From Bacteriovorax sp. MedPE-SWde (lineage in GTDB: Bacteria > Bdellovibrionota > Bacteriovoracia > Bacteriovoracales > Bacteriovoracaceae), in the NCBI GenBank assembly GCA_001874305.1, contig MPCU01000005.1:124001-188000 (forward strand): a stretch of 64,000 bases of DNA, written 5' to 3'. Every line of letters starts with the position of its first letter. Position 1 is the first letter of the stretch. The translations under genes were made by a program, and so were the position numbers. This document shows, piece by piece, positions 56,692 to 64,000 of this stretch. The notes beneath the pieces were generated by a model. It had not been told where the DNA came from, searched no databases, and was given only the letters and a program-made list of their open reading frames with translations.

Positions 56692-56762
56692 ATGAAGTCT
56701 TCCGTAATTTTTTGCTCCAATGGAGGAGCCCTTGAACAAAGGAAAGTTATGGAAGACTTCAT
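56692..56762. repeat. 71-bp imperfect palindrome (foldback)
   Basis: The arms 56692-56713 and 56741-56762 pair over about 22 positions; the outer 12 are perfect and the rest hold four or five G-T wobbles. A small GCTCC/GGAGC hairpin sits in the loop. Because of the symmetry, both strands read nearly the same short peptide (MKSS...LEQ...EDFI). That favours a DNA or RNA structure over a gene. Confidence 0.6.
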
Positions 56763-56800
56763 AAGGGTGCTGACTCTTGAAATCCCTCTTGTAATTCTCA

Positions 56801-56820
56801 TGCTGCAACTAGTTGTAGCA
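56801..56820. repeat. 20-bp near-perfect palindrome
   Basis: TGCTGCAACTAGTTGTAGCA has one G-T wobble between its two halves and no loop. Palindromes of this kind can bind dimeric proteins; it may also be part of the hairpin group around it. Confidence 0.5.
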
Positions 56821-56847
56821 CTTGTAGAATTATTTAAGTAGGCTTTG

Positions 56848-56872
56848 AGGTGAGTGTAAATGGCACTCACCT
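56848..56872. repeat. 9-bp stem hairpin
   Basis: AGGTGAGTG and CACTCACCT flank a seven-base loop. No T run follows on the plus strand, so it is not a clear terminator. Confidence 0.5.
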
Positions 56873-57119
56873 ACCTTATGAATTCTAGCATGGGTTTCTG
56901 GTTAAATTCAAAATTCAAAATTTATTTTGTGGGGTACGCGCGTCCGTATCGTGATTACGTGTGTTTATGTAGAATATGGTGGGTGAAGTTACTAATGCAT
57001 TAAGCTATACTGAAGACAGGCCAATCCGCCCATGCATTGATGTCACTGTGGTGACACAATTCACAACGGTAAAGCTCTGACATTAAAACGCTAACGCGTT
57101 CCAGCGCAGGCAGGATCTT

Positions 57120-57458
57120 ATGGAATATAATTTCGCAACAAAGCATGATTTACGTGAACACACATTTATCACAAGCGCTGATCTAAAAGACACGCGTCTT
57201 TCTTTTGAAAAGCGTTGCGATGAGCTGGACCAAAAGTTTGATAAGCGTTGTGATGAGTTGGATCAAAAGTTTGATAAGCGTTGTGATGGGTTAGACCAAA
57301 AAATTGATAAGCGTTTTGACGAGTTAGATCAAAAAATTGATGGTTTGAGATTAGAAATGAATCAAAGGTTTACTCAGTTGGAAAATAAATTAACGATTAA
57401 ACTTGGTGGTTTGCTCGCTCTGTCTGTTGGATTAATGAGTGTGGTTACAAAACTTTAA
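57120..57458 (+). CDS. small coiled-coil protein with 11-residue repeats and C-terminal membrane helix
   Basis: 112 residues. After a 30-residue start come four copies of an 11-residue unit (KRCDELDQKFD and variants), then a further coiled-coil stretch and a hydrophobic tail (LGGLLALSVGLMSVV) that should anchor it in a membrane. AGGAT lies five bases before the ATG. Function unknown. Codon choice and the GC-richer leader differ from the polysaccharide genes, which hints at separate origin. It may oligomerise through the coiled coil. Confidence 0.65.
   Translation: MEYNFATKHDLREHTFITSADLKDTRLSFEKRCDELDQKFDKRCDELDQKFDKRCDGLDQKIDKRFDELDQKIDGLRLEMNQRFTQLENKLTIKLGGLLALSVGLMSVVTKL
57210..57341 (+). 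repeat. four tandem 33-bp repeats in the coiled-coil gene
   Basis: Units at 57210, 57243, 57276 and 57309, each 33 bases and in frame. The first two code for identical peptides; the third has Gly for Glu and Ile for Phe; the fourth Phe for Cys and Ile for Phe. Copy number could vary between strains. Confidence 0.85.
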
Positions 57459-57462
57459 ACTA

Positions 57463-57483
57463 AAAGGGCCTGACGGCCCCTTT
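57463..57483. terminator. GC-rich hairpin between convergent genes
   Basis: AAAGGGCC and GGCCCCTTT pair around TGAC with one bulged C. The A and T ends make it usable as a terminator in both directions, for the coiled-coil gene and for the aminotransferase gene at 57492. Confidence 0.7.
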
Positions 57484-57491
57484 GGTAATAC

Positions 57492-58574
57492 TTATAAACT
57501 TAAAACAGCTTCAATAACTTTATTCTGAGTCTCTTCATCCATATATGGGTAAAAAGGAAGTGAAACAACTTTGCTGGCAACAGAATTAGTAACTTCGTTC
57601 TCAACATCATACATTCCGTGATAAACAGGCTGTGAGCTAAGTGACCCTGGGTAATGAACAGCAGTTGGAACATTTAGCTTCTTCATTTCATCTTGAAAAT
57701 TTGTTCTGTCTTCAACTTCAATCGTATATTGTGCCCATGCACTAAGGTTATGTTCTTCAACACTTGGTGTTTTGAATTTCTTACTTAGAGCATCATTGTA
57801 TCTCTTAGCTACAACTTGTCTTAATTCAATTTCTTTTGGAAAAATCGCTAATTTCTCAAGTAGGATTGCAGCTTGCATAGTATCAATTCTTCCATTGATT
57901 CCTATTCTTGTATGAACATATCTACCTGACTGGCCGTGATTTAAAAGCTCTCTCATTTTTGATGCTAATTCGTCATCATTTGTAAAAATAGCTCCACCGT
58001 CACCATAAGCACCTAAAGGCTTAGAAGGAAAGAATGATGTACAACCAATAGTTGATAGTCCACAAGATTTCTTACCTTTATATTCTCCACCAAAACTTTG
58101 CGCTCCATCTTCAATAACTGGGAGTGCATTGGCCACTGCGATTTCATTAATTTCGTCAAAGTCAGCGCATTGTCCATATAGAGATACTGGCATGATAGCT
58201 TTAGTATCTTTAGTAATAGCAGCTTTCATTGATTCGATATCCATATTATAAGTCTTAGGATCAACGTCTACGAATACTGGCGTTGCACCTAGAAGACTAA
58301 CAACTTCTGAAGTAGCAAAAAATGAAAAGTCTGGAACGATTACTTCGTCACCTGGACCAATATTTAATGCCATTAGTGCGAGTAAAAGAGCATCTGTTCC
58401 ACTTGAACATCCTATTGCATGCTTCACACCAACATATTCAGCAAGGTTTTTTTCAAGCTCTTTAACTTCTGGACCCATTACAAATTGTCCATGCTCTAGA
58501 ACTGCATTTATTCTACTTTTAATTTTATCTTCGATTGGTCTGTATTGTGCTTTAAGGTCAATGAATGGGATCAT
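57492..58574 (-). CDS. DegT/DnrJ/EryC1/StrS aminotransferase, WbpE-like
   Basis: 360 residues: MIPFIDLKAQY start typical of WbpE/WlbC-like enzymes, GCSSGTDALLLAL, EDGAQSFGGEYKG and FFPSKPLGAYGDGG with the PLP lysine. WbpE aminates UDP-3-keto-GlcNAcA on the way to diacetylated mannuronic or glucuronic acids. Its usual partners WbpA, WbpB and WbpD are not in this window. It differs from the PglE-like enzyme at 15746. AGGAG stands before the ATG. Confidence 0.85.
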   Translation of the reverse strand: MIPFIDLKAQYRPIEDKIKSRINAVLEHGQFVMGPEVKELEKNLAEYVGVKHAIGCSSGTDALLLALMALNIGPGDEVIVPDFSFFATSEVVSLLGATPVFVDVDPKTYNMDIESMKAAITKDTKAIMPVSLYGQCADFDEINEIAVANALPVIEDGAQSFGGEYKGKKSCGLSTIGCTSFFPSKPLGAYGDGGAIFTNDDELASKMRELLNHGQSGRYVHTRIGINGRIDTMQAAILLEKLAIFPKEIELRQVVAKRYNDALSKKFKTPSVEEHNLSAWAQYTIEVEDRTNFQDEMKKLNVPTAVHYPGSLSSQPVYHGMYDVENEVTNSVASKVVSLPFYPYMDEETQNKVIEAVLSL

Positions 58575-58664
58575 TCTATTCTCCTGAAAATATAATATTC
58601 AGGGAGATCATAACACAAGTTAATGTATTTTCCGAATGATGCGCTGGGTGTATATGCCTGTTAT

Positions 58665-60095
58665 TTAACGGATATGTCCACTCAAGTTTTGATTAGAAAA
58701 ATTCATTCTCTTCTCAAGAACTAAAGACTTTAACTCACCTACTTTAGCCCCTTGAAAGTCCTCAAGAACAGTTGAGACGTCTTTATAGTCTGAAGGAATT
58801 TCGACTCTTGGCAGCTTTCCAGGATAATTGTTAACTAAGTGGAAAGTGTCTTGGTTAAAAGTAAACCTATCAGAGTGATATTGCATAAAAAAGTCAAAAG
58901 CACTTTTAATAGGAGAGAAAAATCTCGTTCTATTAACCTTGGACACATTCATTATGTGGATTAGAGGAGTCTTAAAGTTTTCTCTCCAGTAAGTGTCGAG
59001 GTTTAAAAATACAGAGCCCATCGCACCTTCAAGTTGTGTAAACTGCTTACCACCCTGCTCTTTCTTATTAAGGATTAAATCAGGTAGTGAAGCCTTAAGA
59101 ACTTCATCCTTATTTAAGTGAGATAGCTTTTTTACAAGAACATCAATATTTAAAAGCACGAGGTTCGTGTTAAAAAATGCACCAGCATCCCCATCTCGAA
59201 GACCAATTTCAGAAAAAAGCTCTAATTGGTCAGCTTCTTCAGCCTGGGCCTTTTCAATTATTGTAAGAAAAACTCCATCATTGCCTTTATCCCAAAGAGA
59301 AATCTGGCCGCCTTTCATATCATTCTTAGTTTTAGTTGTTGTCACCATGCAAATTGGAACTTCTTCTTTAATCATCCAGTTAACAACAGCACGATCTGGA
59401 GTAGAACTTAGGTCTTCACCATTTCCAATACAACAAACGAGATTCTTGGTTTTTGGCCTTAGCGTCTCATCAAAAATTGTGTTGAGAATTTCATAACCAA
59501 AGAGACCATGTCCAGCTGGGGCTTGTCTCTCGCGAGTAAGCTCACCTTCACTATCAAGTGTAGGTACATGTGATTGAATTAATGATTTGAAACGCGTAAC
59601 ACCTTCTGGTTTAACTTTGTTCCAAATCGTTTCGAAAAGCTCTTCAACGTCTTGATTAAGGATGTCCTGAAAAATAACTTCTTGAAAAGAACTAACCTTC
59701 TTACTTGCTTGAACTAGTTGTGCCTCTGCAATAGAGATAGGGCCCTTCTCTGTTTCGAGATAAAGATCAGTACCTTTTGCACCAACAGAAGATCTACCGA
59801 ATTTCTTTAAGTAATCATCTCGTTTGATACTTGAGCCAATTCCACCATGCATTTTTCTAAGCCATAGTGAAGCATCAAGTTTTCCCTCAACCGAATATTT
59901 CTCTTTAATATCTTCATAGTGGCACCAAGGCAGTTCATCAACCAACTCTTTAGGAGCAATTGCTGTTGGGTAAACCCCTGATGGGTTTGTTTCAGTATGA
60001 ATAGAGAGTTTTTGTGCTTTGGCGTTCTTCTTTGAAAGAAGCCCTGCAAAATAATCACGTTCGATTGGGTTTTTGATGCTTTGTAATAAATCCAT
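58665..60095 (-). CDS. UDPGP-family UTP-sugar-1-phosphate uridylyltransferase-like protein
   Basis: 476 residues of the eukaryote-like pyrophosphorylase family: LRKMHGGIGSSI stands for the family's KLNGGLGTSMG, RQAPAGHGLFGYEIL for the PPGHGD block, CIGNGEDLSSTPD for the uridine-site NxDNLGA, and RTRFFSPIKSAFDF for the R-x-RFxPVKTxxDL block. It likely makes UDP-glucose or UDP-HexNAc. Several normally fixed residues differ (NGEDL for NxDNL), so substrate or activity may be changed. It is quite unlike bacterial GalU. Confidence 0.7.
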   Translation of the reverse strand: MDLLQSIKNPIERDYFAGLLSKKNAKAQKLSIHTETNPSGVYPTAIAPKELVDELPWCHYEDIKEKYSVEGKLDASLWLRKMHGGIGSSIKRDDYLKKFGRSSVGAKGTDLYLETEKGPISIAEAQLVQASKKVSSFQEVIFQDILNQDVEELFETIWNKVKPEGVTRFKSLIQSHVPTLDSEGELTRERQAPAGHGLFGYEILNTIFDETLRPKTKNLVCCIGNGEDLSSTPDRAVVNWMIKEEVPICMVTTTKTKNDMKGGQISLWDKGNDGVFLTIIEKAQAEEADQLELFSEIGLRDGDAGAFFNTNLVLLNIDVLVKKLSHLNKDEVLKASLPDLILNKKEQGGKQFTQLEGAMGSVFLNLDTYWRENFKTPLIHIMNVSKVNRTRFFSPIKSAFDFFMQYHSDRFTFNQDTFHLVNNYPGKLPRVEIPSDYKDVSTVLEDFQGAKVGELKSLVLEKRMNFSNQNLSGHIR

Positions 60096-60157
60096 GGGAC
60101 GATTATATACTGTTTACGGTAAATATTAAAGCTGCAGAGTATCTCGCAGTGGGTCAG

Positions 60158-60163
60158 TATAAT
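60158..60163 (+). promoter_or_regulatory. candidate -10 element for the lipoprotein gene
   Basis: TATAAT in the 165-base divergent gap, about 100 bases before the lipoprotein ATG. No good -35 element was seen, so this is weak. Confidence 0.25.
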
Positions 60164-60260
60164 ACCAGATTGGAATCAAATTCTTATCCCTATGTGGAAA
60201 ATCAAGGTGCTAATGGAGTCATGCCTATAGTTATTCCGTAAACGAAAAATAGGAGCGTTT

Positions 60261-61280
60261 ATGAATAAATTATTAGGTTTAATACTTTCACTGTTAATGA
60301 TTACGAGTTGTGGAGAAAACTCTAACGATAAGGGGGCTAGAAATAACCTTGAGGTAAACAGACTTGAGAGTCTAGATTTCTTTGAAGGTGTGAAAATCAA
60401 ATCAGCGAAAGTTAACGGAATTGAGCTAGAAACAAAAGTGAGAAGCAAGTCTCTTTATGAGCTTGCTGGAGTAGATGAAGAACTTGGAGAAATTCGAAAT
60501 GACGAAAAGCTAATTCTGGAGATCGAATTAGAAGAATTTAAAACAAAAATTGGCTACCGCTTGGATGAGATTAATTTTTCTCTAGTTGATGGTCATGAAC
60601 AAGGCTTTAGACAGGATCACTTTATTGGAGGAAACAGCAATACCCTTAGAGTTGTAATCGAAGGCAAAGAAAAGATTTTTAACTTTCTTGGAAGAAAGAA
60701 ATATCTATCAGTTACTAAACTTGTCATGCTTGATGATCTTGGAAATGTAGAAAGTATAAATATAGAAGATGAGGTTCCTCTTACAAATATGAAGTGTCCG
60801 GTTGGATATTATAAGGGAGATATTCGAGAGATTGATGAAGTTTGTCCTTCAAGTCGAATTGTTGGAAAACTTGATGTTTACGAGAATAGAGCAATTGTAC
60901 AAGATAAGATAACCTCAACCAATGTTTCTAAATCAAGATCTGGAAGTTCAATCACTATTGCCACAGATTACAGAAGGCATGATTTAAGTCTTAAAGGTTT
61001 TGAATATACCCTTTCAGACAGTATTCAGGTGAGTAATATGATCGAACTTTTAGAATATGATTTATCTGCTAAGAATGGAACATACTTCATTGGCCTAAGT
61101 CATTACGAAAATAGTTATGGTTTTAGGCTAGACAGCAATATTGATATGGGTCGCTCGGGAAGAACAAAAAGGTACCATGACTCTCAAAATGGTAAATGGC
61201 TTAATAAGAATTCGTTTGGTCACAATGTAAGTTATGAAATAGACGTTGAAGCCAATGTTGAAATGATTATATTCGAATAA
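60261..61280 (+). CDS. lipoprotein of unknown function
   Basis: 339 residues. A signal peptide (MNKLLGLILSLLMITSC) ends in a lipobox with Cys17, so the protein should be lipidated and held in the inner or outer membrane. The mature part is rich in charged residues and beta-like stretches, with two cysteines (MKCPVGYY, DEVCPSS). GGAG lies five bases before the ATG. It does not resemble a family I know. It is followed by a hairpin, so it is probably transcribed alone. Confidence 0.8.
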   Translation: MNKLLGLILSLLMITSCGENSNDKGARNNLEVNRLESLDFFEGVKIKSAKVNGIELETKVRSKSLYELAGVDEELGEIRNDEKLILEIELEEFKTKIGYRLDEINFSLVDGHEQGFRQDHFIGGNSNTLRVVIEGKEKIFNFLGRKKYLSVTKLVMLDDLGNVESINIEDEVPLTNMKCPVGYYKGDIREIDEVCPSSRIVGKLDVYENRAIVQDKITSTNVSKSRSGSSITIATDYRRHDLSLKGFEYTLSDSIQVSNMIELLEYDLSAKNGTYFIGLSHYENSYGFRLDSNIDMGRSGRTKRYHDSQNGKWLNKNSFGHNVSYEIDVEANVEMIIFE

Positions 61281-61293
61281 AACAAAAATACTC

Positions 61294-61321
61294 GGCCATA
61301 TTTTCACTAAGAAATATGGCC
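61294..61321. terminator. 10-bp stem-loop after the lipoprotein gene
   Basis: GGCCATATTT and AAATATGGCC pair perfectly around an eight-base loop, 14 bases after the stop. There is no T run after it, so termination would be weak or factor-assisted. Confidence 0.5.
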
Positions 61322-61361
61322 TAACTAGCCGATAAATTGGTGAGAAACCAAGGAAGGGTTA

Positions 61362-62510
61362 GTGAAAATATTGCATCTCGGAAAGTACTATCATCCATAT
61401 ACAGGCGGAATTGAAACAGTCACAAAAGATATTTGTGAGGGAATGGTTTCAAAAGGTCATGAGGTCACTGTACTTTGCTCAAATGATAAAAATAAATCAG
61501 AAGAAAGAAACATTAATGGAGTGAATGTTATATATTCATCTCGCCTTCTTGTTCTTCTATCACAACCGATTAACTTATTTCTTGCACTAACTCTTTATAA
61601 AATTGTGAAGAACTTTGATGTCGTTCATGTTCATTCACCAAATCCATTCGCTGAGCTAATTTCGTTATTCATTCCAAAGAATATAAAAGTCGTTACAACT
61701 CACCATGCAGATGTTGAGAGACAAAAGATTTTTTTAAAGTTTTACAAGCATCTCTATAATGCATTCTTAAAACGTTGTGACAAAATCTATGTGGCAACTG
61801 AGAATCATATTAAGTATTCAAAATTTCTTCCAGCATTTAAAGACAAGTGCGAGGTGATTCCTTTTACTATCGATGAATCAAGATTTAATAAGAATCCAAA
61901 GGTTGAGGCACATATTAAAGAGCTTCGTGAGAAACATGGAAACTACGCTCTCTTTGTTGGGCGTTTAGTTTCATATAAGGGACTAGACTATCTAGTTGAG
62001 GCGGCCAAAACAACGAATGGTAAAATACTCATAGTTGGTGGTGGACCAGATCAGGAAAAGCTAGAGCAGAAAGTTTTCGATTCTCGTATTGAAAACGTAG
62101 AGTTCCTTGGAAAGGTTTTAGATGAGGACTATTTTTCAGCTCTTTATCATGCATCTAATTTCATGGTTCTACCTTCTACAACACATGCTGAAAATTTTGG
62201 TGTTGTTCAACTTGAGGCCATGTATTGTAGAAAACCGATGATTACTACTCGAATAGATTCTGGTGTTCCTCTTGTTGGAAAACATAATGAAACATCATTT
62301 ATAATTCCTCCAAAAGATTCTGAAGGTCTTAGTAGAACAATGAATATTTTATTTGAAAACCAAGAGCTTGTTCGCCAAATGGGCCTTAATGCAATGAAGA
62401 GATTCTTTAAGCTTTATACTAAGAATATCTTTAATAAGTCTCATGATGAATCTTATCGAGCTCTATTGGAAGATACCTCTGAAAATGAAGACTTTAAGAT
62501 TGCGGCATAA
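61362..62510 (+). CDS. GT4 family glycosyltransferase
   Basis: 382 residues: LHLGKYYHPYTGGIETVTKD, the usual GT4 start, VVHVHSPNPFAEL, TTHHADVERQ, LFVGRLVSYKGLDYL and ENFGVVQLEAM with EX7E. The start is a GTG with AAGGAAGG a few bases upstream. It stands apart from the main block, after the lipoprotein gene, and may act on another glycan or on lipid A core. Confidence 0.9.
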   Translation: MKILHLGKYYHPYTGGIETVTKDICEGMVSKGHEVTVLCSNDKNKSEERNINGVNVIYSSRLLVLLSQPINLFLALTLYKIVKNFDVVHVHSPNPFAELISLFIPKNIKVVTTHHADVERQKIFLKFYKHLYNAFLKRCDKIYVATENHIKYSKFLPAFKDKCEVIPFTIDESRFNKNPKVEAHIKELREKHGNYALFVGRLVSYKGLDYLVEAAKTTNGKILIVGGGPDQEKLEQKVFDSRIENVEFLGKVLDEDYFSALYHASNFMVLPSTTHAENFGVVQLEAMYCRKPMITTRIDSGVPLVGKHNETSFIIPPKDSEGLSRTMNILFENQELVRQMGLNAMKRFFKLYTKNIFNKSHDESYRALLEDTSENEDFKIAA

Positions 62511-62631
62511 CTCATTGAATACATGCTATATGAAGACAATTTTGTAATTACTTCATGAATATTTCCCATCTGAAACAGAAGCTGTCCCACTGCGGAAAGT
62601 TAAAGTTTTCTTAACCCATTCTATTTATAAC

Positions 62632-62660
62632 AACTTATATCTAAACAATAAGTATAAGTT
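62632..62660 (+). terminator. weak AT-rich stem-loop followed by T run
   Basis: AACTTATA and TATAAGTT pair around a 13-base loop and TTTC follows. It lies about 120 bases after the GT4 gene and before the regulator gene, so it could end the GT4 transcript. Confidence 0.3.
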
Positions 62661-62731
62661 TTTCACTTTTGAACTACTGAACAAGATTCATTGTAGAACT
62701 AGTGAAACACAAAATGGCAAAAATGGTAATT

Positions 62732-62737
62732 AAGGGG
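62732..62737 (+). promoter_or_regulatory. ribosome binding site that decides the regulator start
   Basis: AAGGGG lies seven bases before the ATG at 62745 but only one base before the ATG at 62739, so the later ATG is the likely start. Confidence 0.6.
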
Positions 62738-62744
62738 AATGGTA

Positions 62745-63500
62745 ATGGACAAGGTTTATTTGAACCGTCCGAATGCATGCGAGGTCCTTCGCACACGCAT
62801 TCGACAGTACAAGAGAGAACACCCGAGACTCAACTCATCTCAAGTAGCACGAAAGTTTGGTGTAGCGACATCTTCTTTCAATAGAATAGAAAATAACGAT
62901 ATTCGCAACCCTAGTATCGATCAGGCAGTTAAAATACTACGTGGCTGTGGAAGTAATGAAGACGTTGCAGACTTCATCAGAATGTATTACCCAGAGATTC
63001 ACGAAGGCCTTTTCGAATACTTCGTAGAAAGTTCAAAAACAGAAACACTGGATGAATCAGTTGAAAAATACTTCTGTGATGAATCAACATATAAAATGAT
63101 GATGCTTGCGACATCTAAGTGTGGCCTTGATGAAAACTATGTCCTTCAGGAATTCGGTCGTGCTGGTCATAAGACATTCATGAAGCTTGCTGCTAAAGGT
63201 GTTTTGGTTAATCGTGATGGGCGATTCTTTGCTGCTTCTAAGGATGTCTATGTTACAGATGTGATGATGTGTAATATTTCAAAATACATGTTTGAAGAGG
63301 CTACTCAGAAATATAATATCGGAGAAGAATGTATCGGAATGACAGCATTACATTATGAATCAATTGATTTAGGAAAGATTGGCAATGATTTAAAAGCGCT
63401 AACAGAAGACTATCATATGTCTGTTCAGAAGCTTTTAAAAAATCCTAATAATCATGGTGATCAGCTTGTAGCTGTTTCTAGTATAGTAAACTTTATATAA
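62745..63500 (+). CDS. TIGR02147-like DNA-binding regulator
   Basis: 251 residues from the ATG at 62745. The first 70 residues form a helix-turn-helix domain of the XRE kind (SSQVARKFGVATSSFNRIEN with NPSIDQAVKIL). The rest is a longer alpha-helical region without known catalytic motifs. The general build, an N-terminal HTH with a long C-terminal half, matches the TIGR02147 group that is expanded in Bdellovibrio-like predators. It probably controls nearby genes; the secreted protein gene 14 bases downstream may be in the same transcript. Confidence 0.65.
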   Translation: MDKVYLNRPNACEVLRTRIRQYKREHPRLNSSQVARKFGVATSSFNRIENNDIRNPSIDQAVKILRGCGSNEDVADFIRMYYPEIHEGLFEYFVESSKTETLDESVEKYFCDESTYKMMMLATSKCGLDENYVLQEFGRAGHKTFMKLAAKGVLVNRDGRFFAASKDVYVTDVMMCNISKYMFEEATQKYNIGEECIGMTALHYESIDLGKIGNDLKALTEDYHMSVQKLLKNPNNHGDQLVAVSSIVNFI

Positions 63501-63514
63501 GAGTGGAGAATAGA

Positions 63515-63901
63515 ATGAAATTAATTATAACACTAATAATGAGCTTAAATATATTTGCCGGTGGTTATGGAAGTACTGGGACTTGGCCGACAGGAAAACG
63601 TATAATTAACTTAGATGAAGTTCTTAAAATTAGACCAAATTTTAAGTTAAAAAAGTTTAAGCATGGTATTGTTGACATTGATAAAGAGTCAGGTCTTCTA
63701 CTTTTAAAGACTAAAGCTAGAGTCGTCGCAGTAAAGTCAGTCGACGATATTTCAAGCTATAGAAACAAAGAAACAGACATGAAAGAAATGGTAGATTTCG
63801 AAATGTTTTACGAAGACACCAGAGAAAATGCAGTTTTAAAGATTAAGGAAAGAATTAACCCTCAAGAGCTCTTACCTTTTAACTTTGAAGATTTTCTTTA
63901 G
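63515..63901 (+). CDS. small exported protein of unknown function
   Basis: 128 residues from the ATG at 63515, chosen because GGAGA lies five bases upstream; a GTG at 63503 is less likely. A signal peptide (MKLIITLIMSLNIFAGG) should direct it out of the cytoplasm. The mature part has no cysteine and mixed charged residues, with no motif I know. Its stop overlaps the end of the convergent partial gene at 63898. Confidence 0.65.
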   Translation: MKLIITLIMSLNIFAGGYGSTGTWPTGKRIINLDEVLKIRPNFKLKKFKHGIVDIDKESGLLLLKTKARVVAVKSVDDISSYRNKETDMKEMVDFEMFYEDTRENAVLKIKERINPQELLPFNFEDFL

Positions 63902-64000
63902 TTACAGATCTTGATATCTTGAACTTTTGATAAGTCATTTTTTACTATAAACTTGCCGTCTCGAGTGAACTCGTATTGACGGTAAGTTTCATTCTTTGAA
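63898..64000 (-). CDS. C-terminal end of an unknown protein, cut by the window edge
   Basis: One frame on the minus strand is open from the window edge to a TAA at 63898-63900 and reads 33 residues (ending KVQDIKICN). The other minus-strand frame with a nearby stop is broken by TGA codons. It converges on the small exported protein gene with a four-base overlap. Too little is visible to name it. Confidence 0.45.
   Translation of the reverse strand, partial: SKNETYRQYEFTRDGKFIVKNDLSKVQDIKICN

Larger units (their letters stand above)
56594..57119. other. 526-base gene-poor gap with several hairpins
   Basis: No convincing gene was found. From 56692 to 56872 three inverted repeats follow each other. 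From about 56930 the bases become richer in GC than the neighbours (GTACGCGCGTCCG) and small palindromes occur (TAATGCATTA; TGTCAC-TGTG-GTGACA). The gap separates the last gene of the O-antigen block from a repeat-built small protein. It may be the remnant of a small mobile element or code for structured RNA. Confidence 0.5.

Noticed and set aside
56692-56841. A 49-codon open frame on the plus strand with a hydrophobic end, and similar short frames on the minus strand.
   Set aside because: The start of the frame is one arm of a palindrome, both strands read almost the same peptide, and no ribosome binding site precedes the ATG.
57000-57119. Possible integron attC site before the coiled-coil gene.
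   Set aside because: Small palindromes and CGCTAAC/GCGTT strings occur, but the RYYYAAC and GTTRRRY end motifs are not both present and no integrase is in the window.
1-64000. CRISPR arrays, tRNA or rRNA genes, phage or intact insertion sequences.
   Set aside because: No regularly spaced repeats, clover-leaf sequences, transposase or integrase genes were seen on reading through.

Overview
This window is AT-rich bacterial DNA, most likely from the Bdellovibrionota, probably a Bacteriovorax/Halobacteriovorax-type organism. The lineage call is an inference. It rests on the TIGR02147-like regulator at 62745, the eukaryote-like UDP-sugar pyrophosphorylase at 58665, the low GC content and the gene style. 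No rRNA, tRNA, CRISPR array, integrase or intact insertion sequence was seen. Almost the whole window (1 to about 62.5 kb) is one large surface-polysaccharide locus.

Layout. 1-6.6 kb: end of an LtaS-like sulfatase-fold enzyme, then multi-membrane GT-C-like proteins and polyprenyl-phosphate-type GT2 enzymes. 6.6-11.2 kb: WecB, a GT4, a LicD-like protein, TagD (CDP-glycerol synthesis) and a Wzx flippase. 11.3-18.0 kb: a forward operon with a polytopic phosphoglycosyl transferase, a polymerase, a WbpM/PglF-type 4,6-dehydratase, a PglE-type aminotransferase and a second polymerase. 18.0-23.2 kb: reverse operon fnlA-fnlB-fnlC (UDP-L-FucNAc) with wbuB (FucNAc transferase) and an unknown membrane protein. 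23.3-28.5 kb: AsnB-like amidotransferase, a GT4, and an SGNH/MBOAT acetylation pair.

28.6-37.9 kb: a tight forward operon starting with a small PglC-like phosphoglycosyl transferase. It continues with a metallophosphoesterase, an ATP-grasp ligase and an SDR, then three genes in the order and domain make-up of Campylobacter jejuni Cj1418-Cj1417-Cj1416 (L-glutamine kinase, gamma-glutamyl-CDP-amidate hydrolase, CTP:phosphoglutamine cytidylyltransferase), and ends with two glycosyltransferases. This predicts synthesis of CDP-amidate, the activated donor for phosphoramidate decoration of surface glycans. It is the most exciting system in the window.

37.9-44.4 kb: reverse operon with a TagF-like transferase, Gmd, a Gmd paralogue whose dehydratase glutamate is replaced by histidine, a methyltransferase, a second Wzx and a GT4. 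44.5-56.6 kb: more glycosyltransferases, methyltransferases, a YfhO-like protein, a YdjC/ChbG deacetylase, a nucleotidyltransferase/SDR/GT2 set, GalE and an O-antigen ligase. 56.6-57.5 kb: a hairpin-rich, gene-poor patch and a small coiled-coil protein made of 11-residue repeats. 57.5-64 kb: a WbpE-like aminotransferase, a UDP-glucose pyrophosphorylase-like protein, a lipoprotein, a GT4, a TIGR02147-like regulator and small exported proteins.

Two different initiating phosphoglycosyl transferases, two flippases and three polymerase/ligase-type proteins suggest that at least two glycans are made here. Likely sugars are UDP-GlcNAc/ManNAc, UDP-L-FucNAc, a UDP-4-amino sugar, GDP-6-deoxy sugars and UDP-Gal. 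Likely decorations are glycerol-phosphate, acetyl, methyl, amide and, by inference, phosphoramidate groups. Functions are read from motifs, lengths and gene order only; no database search was run.
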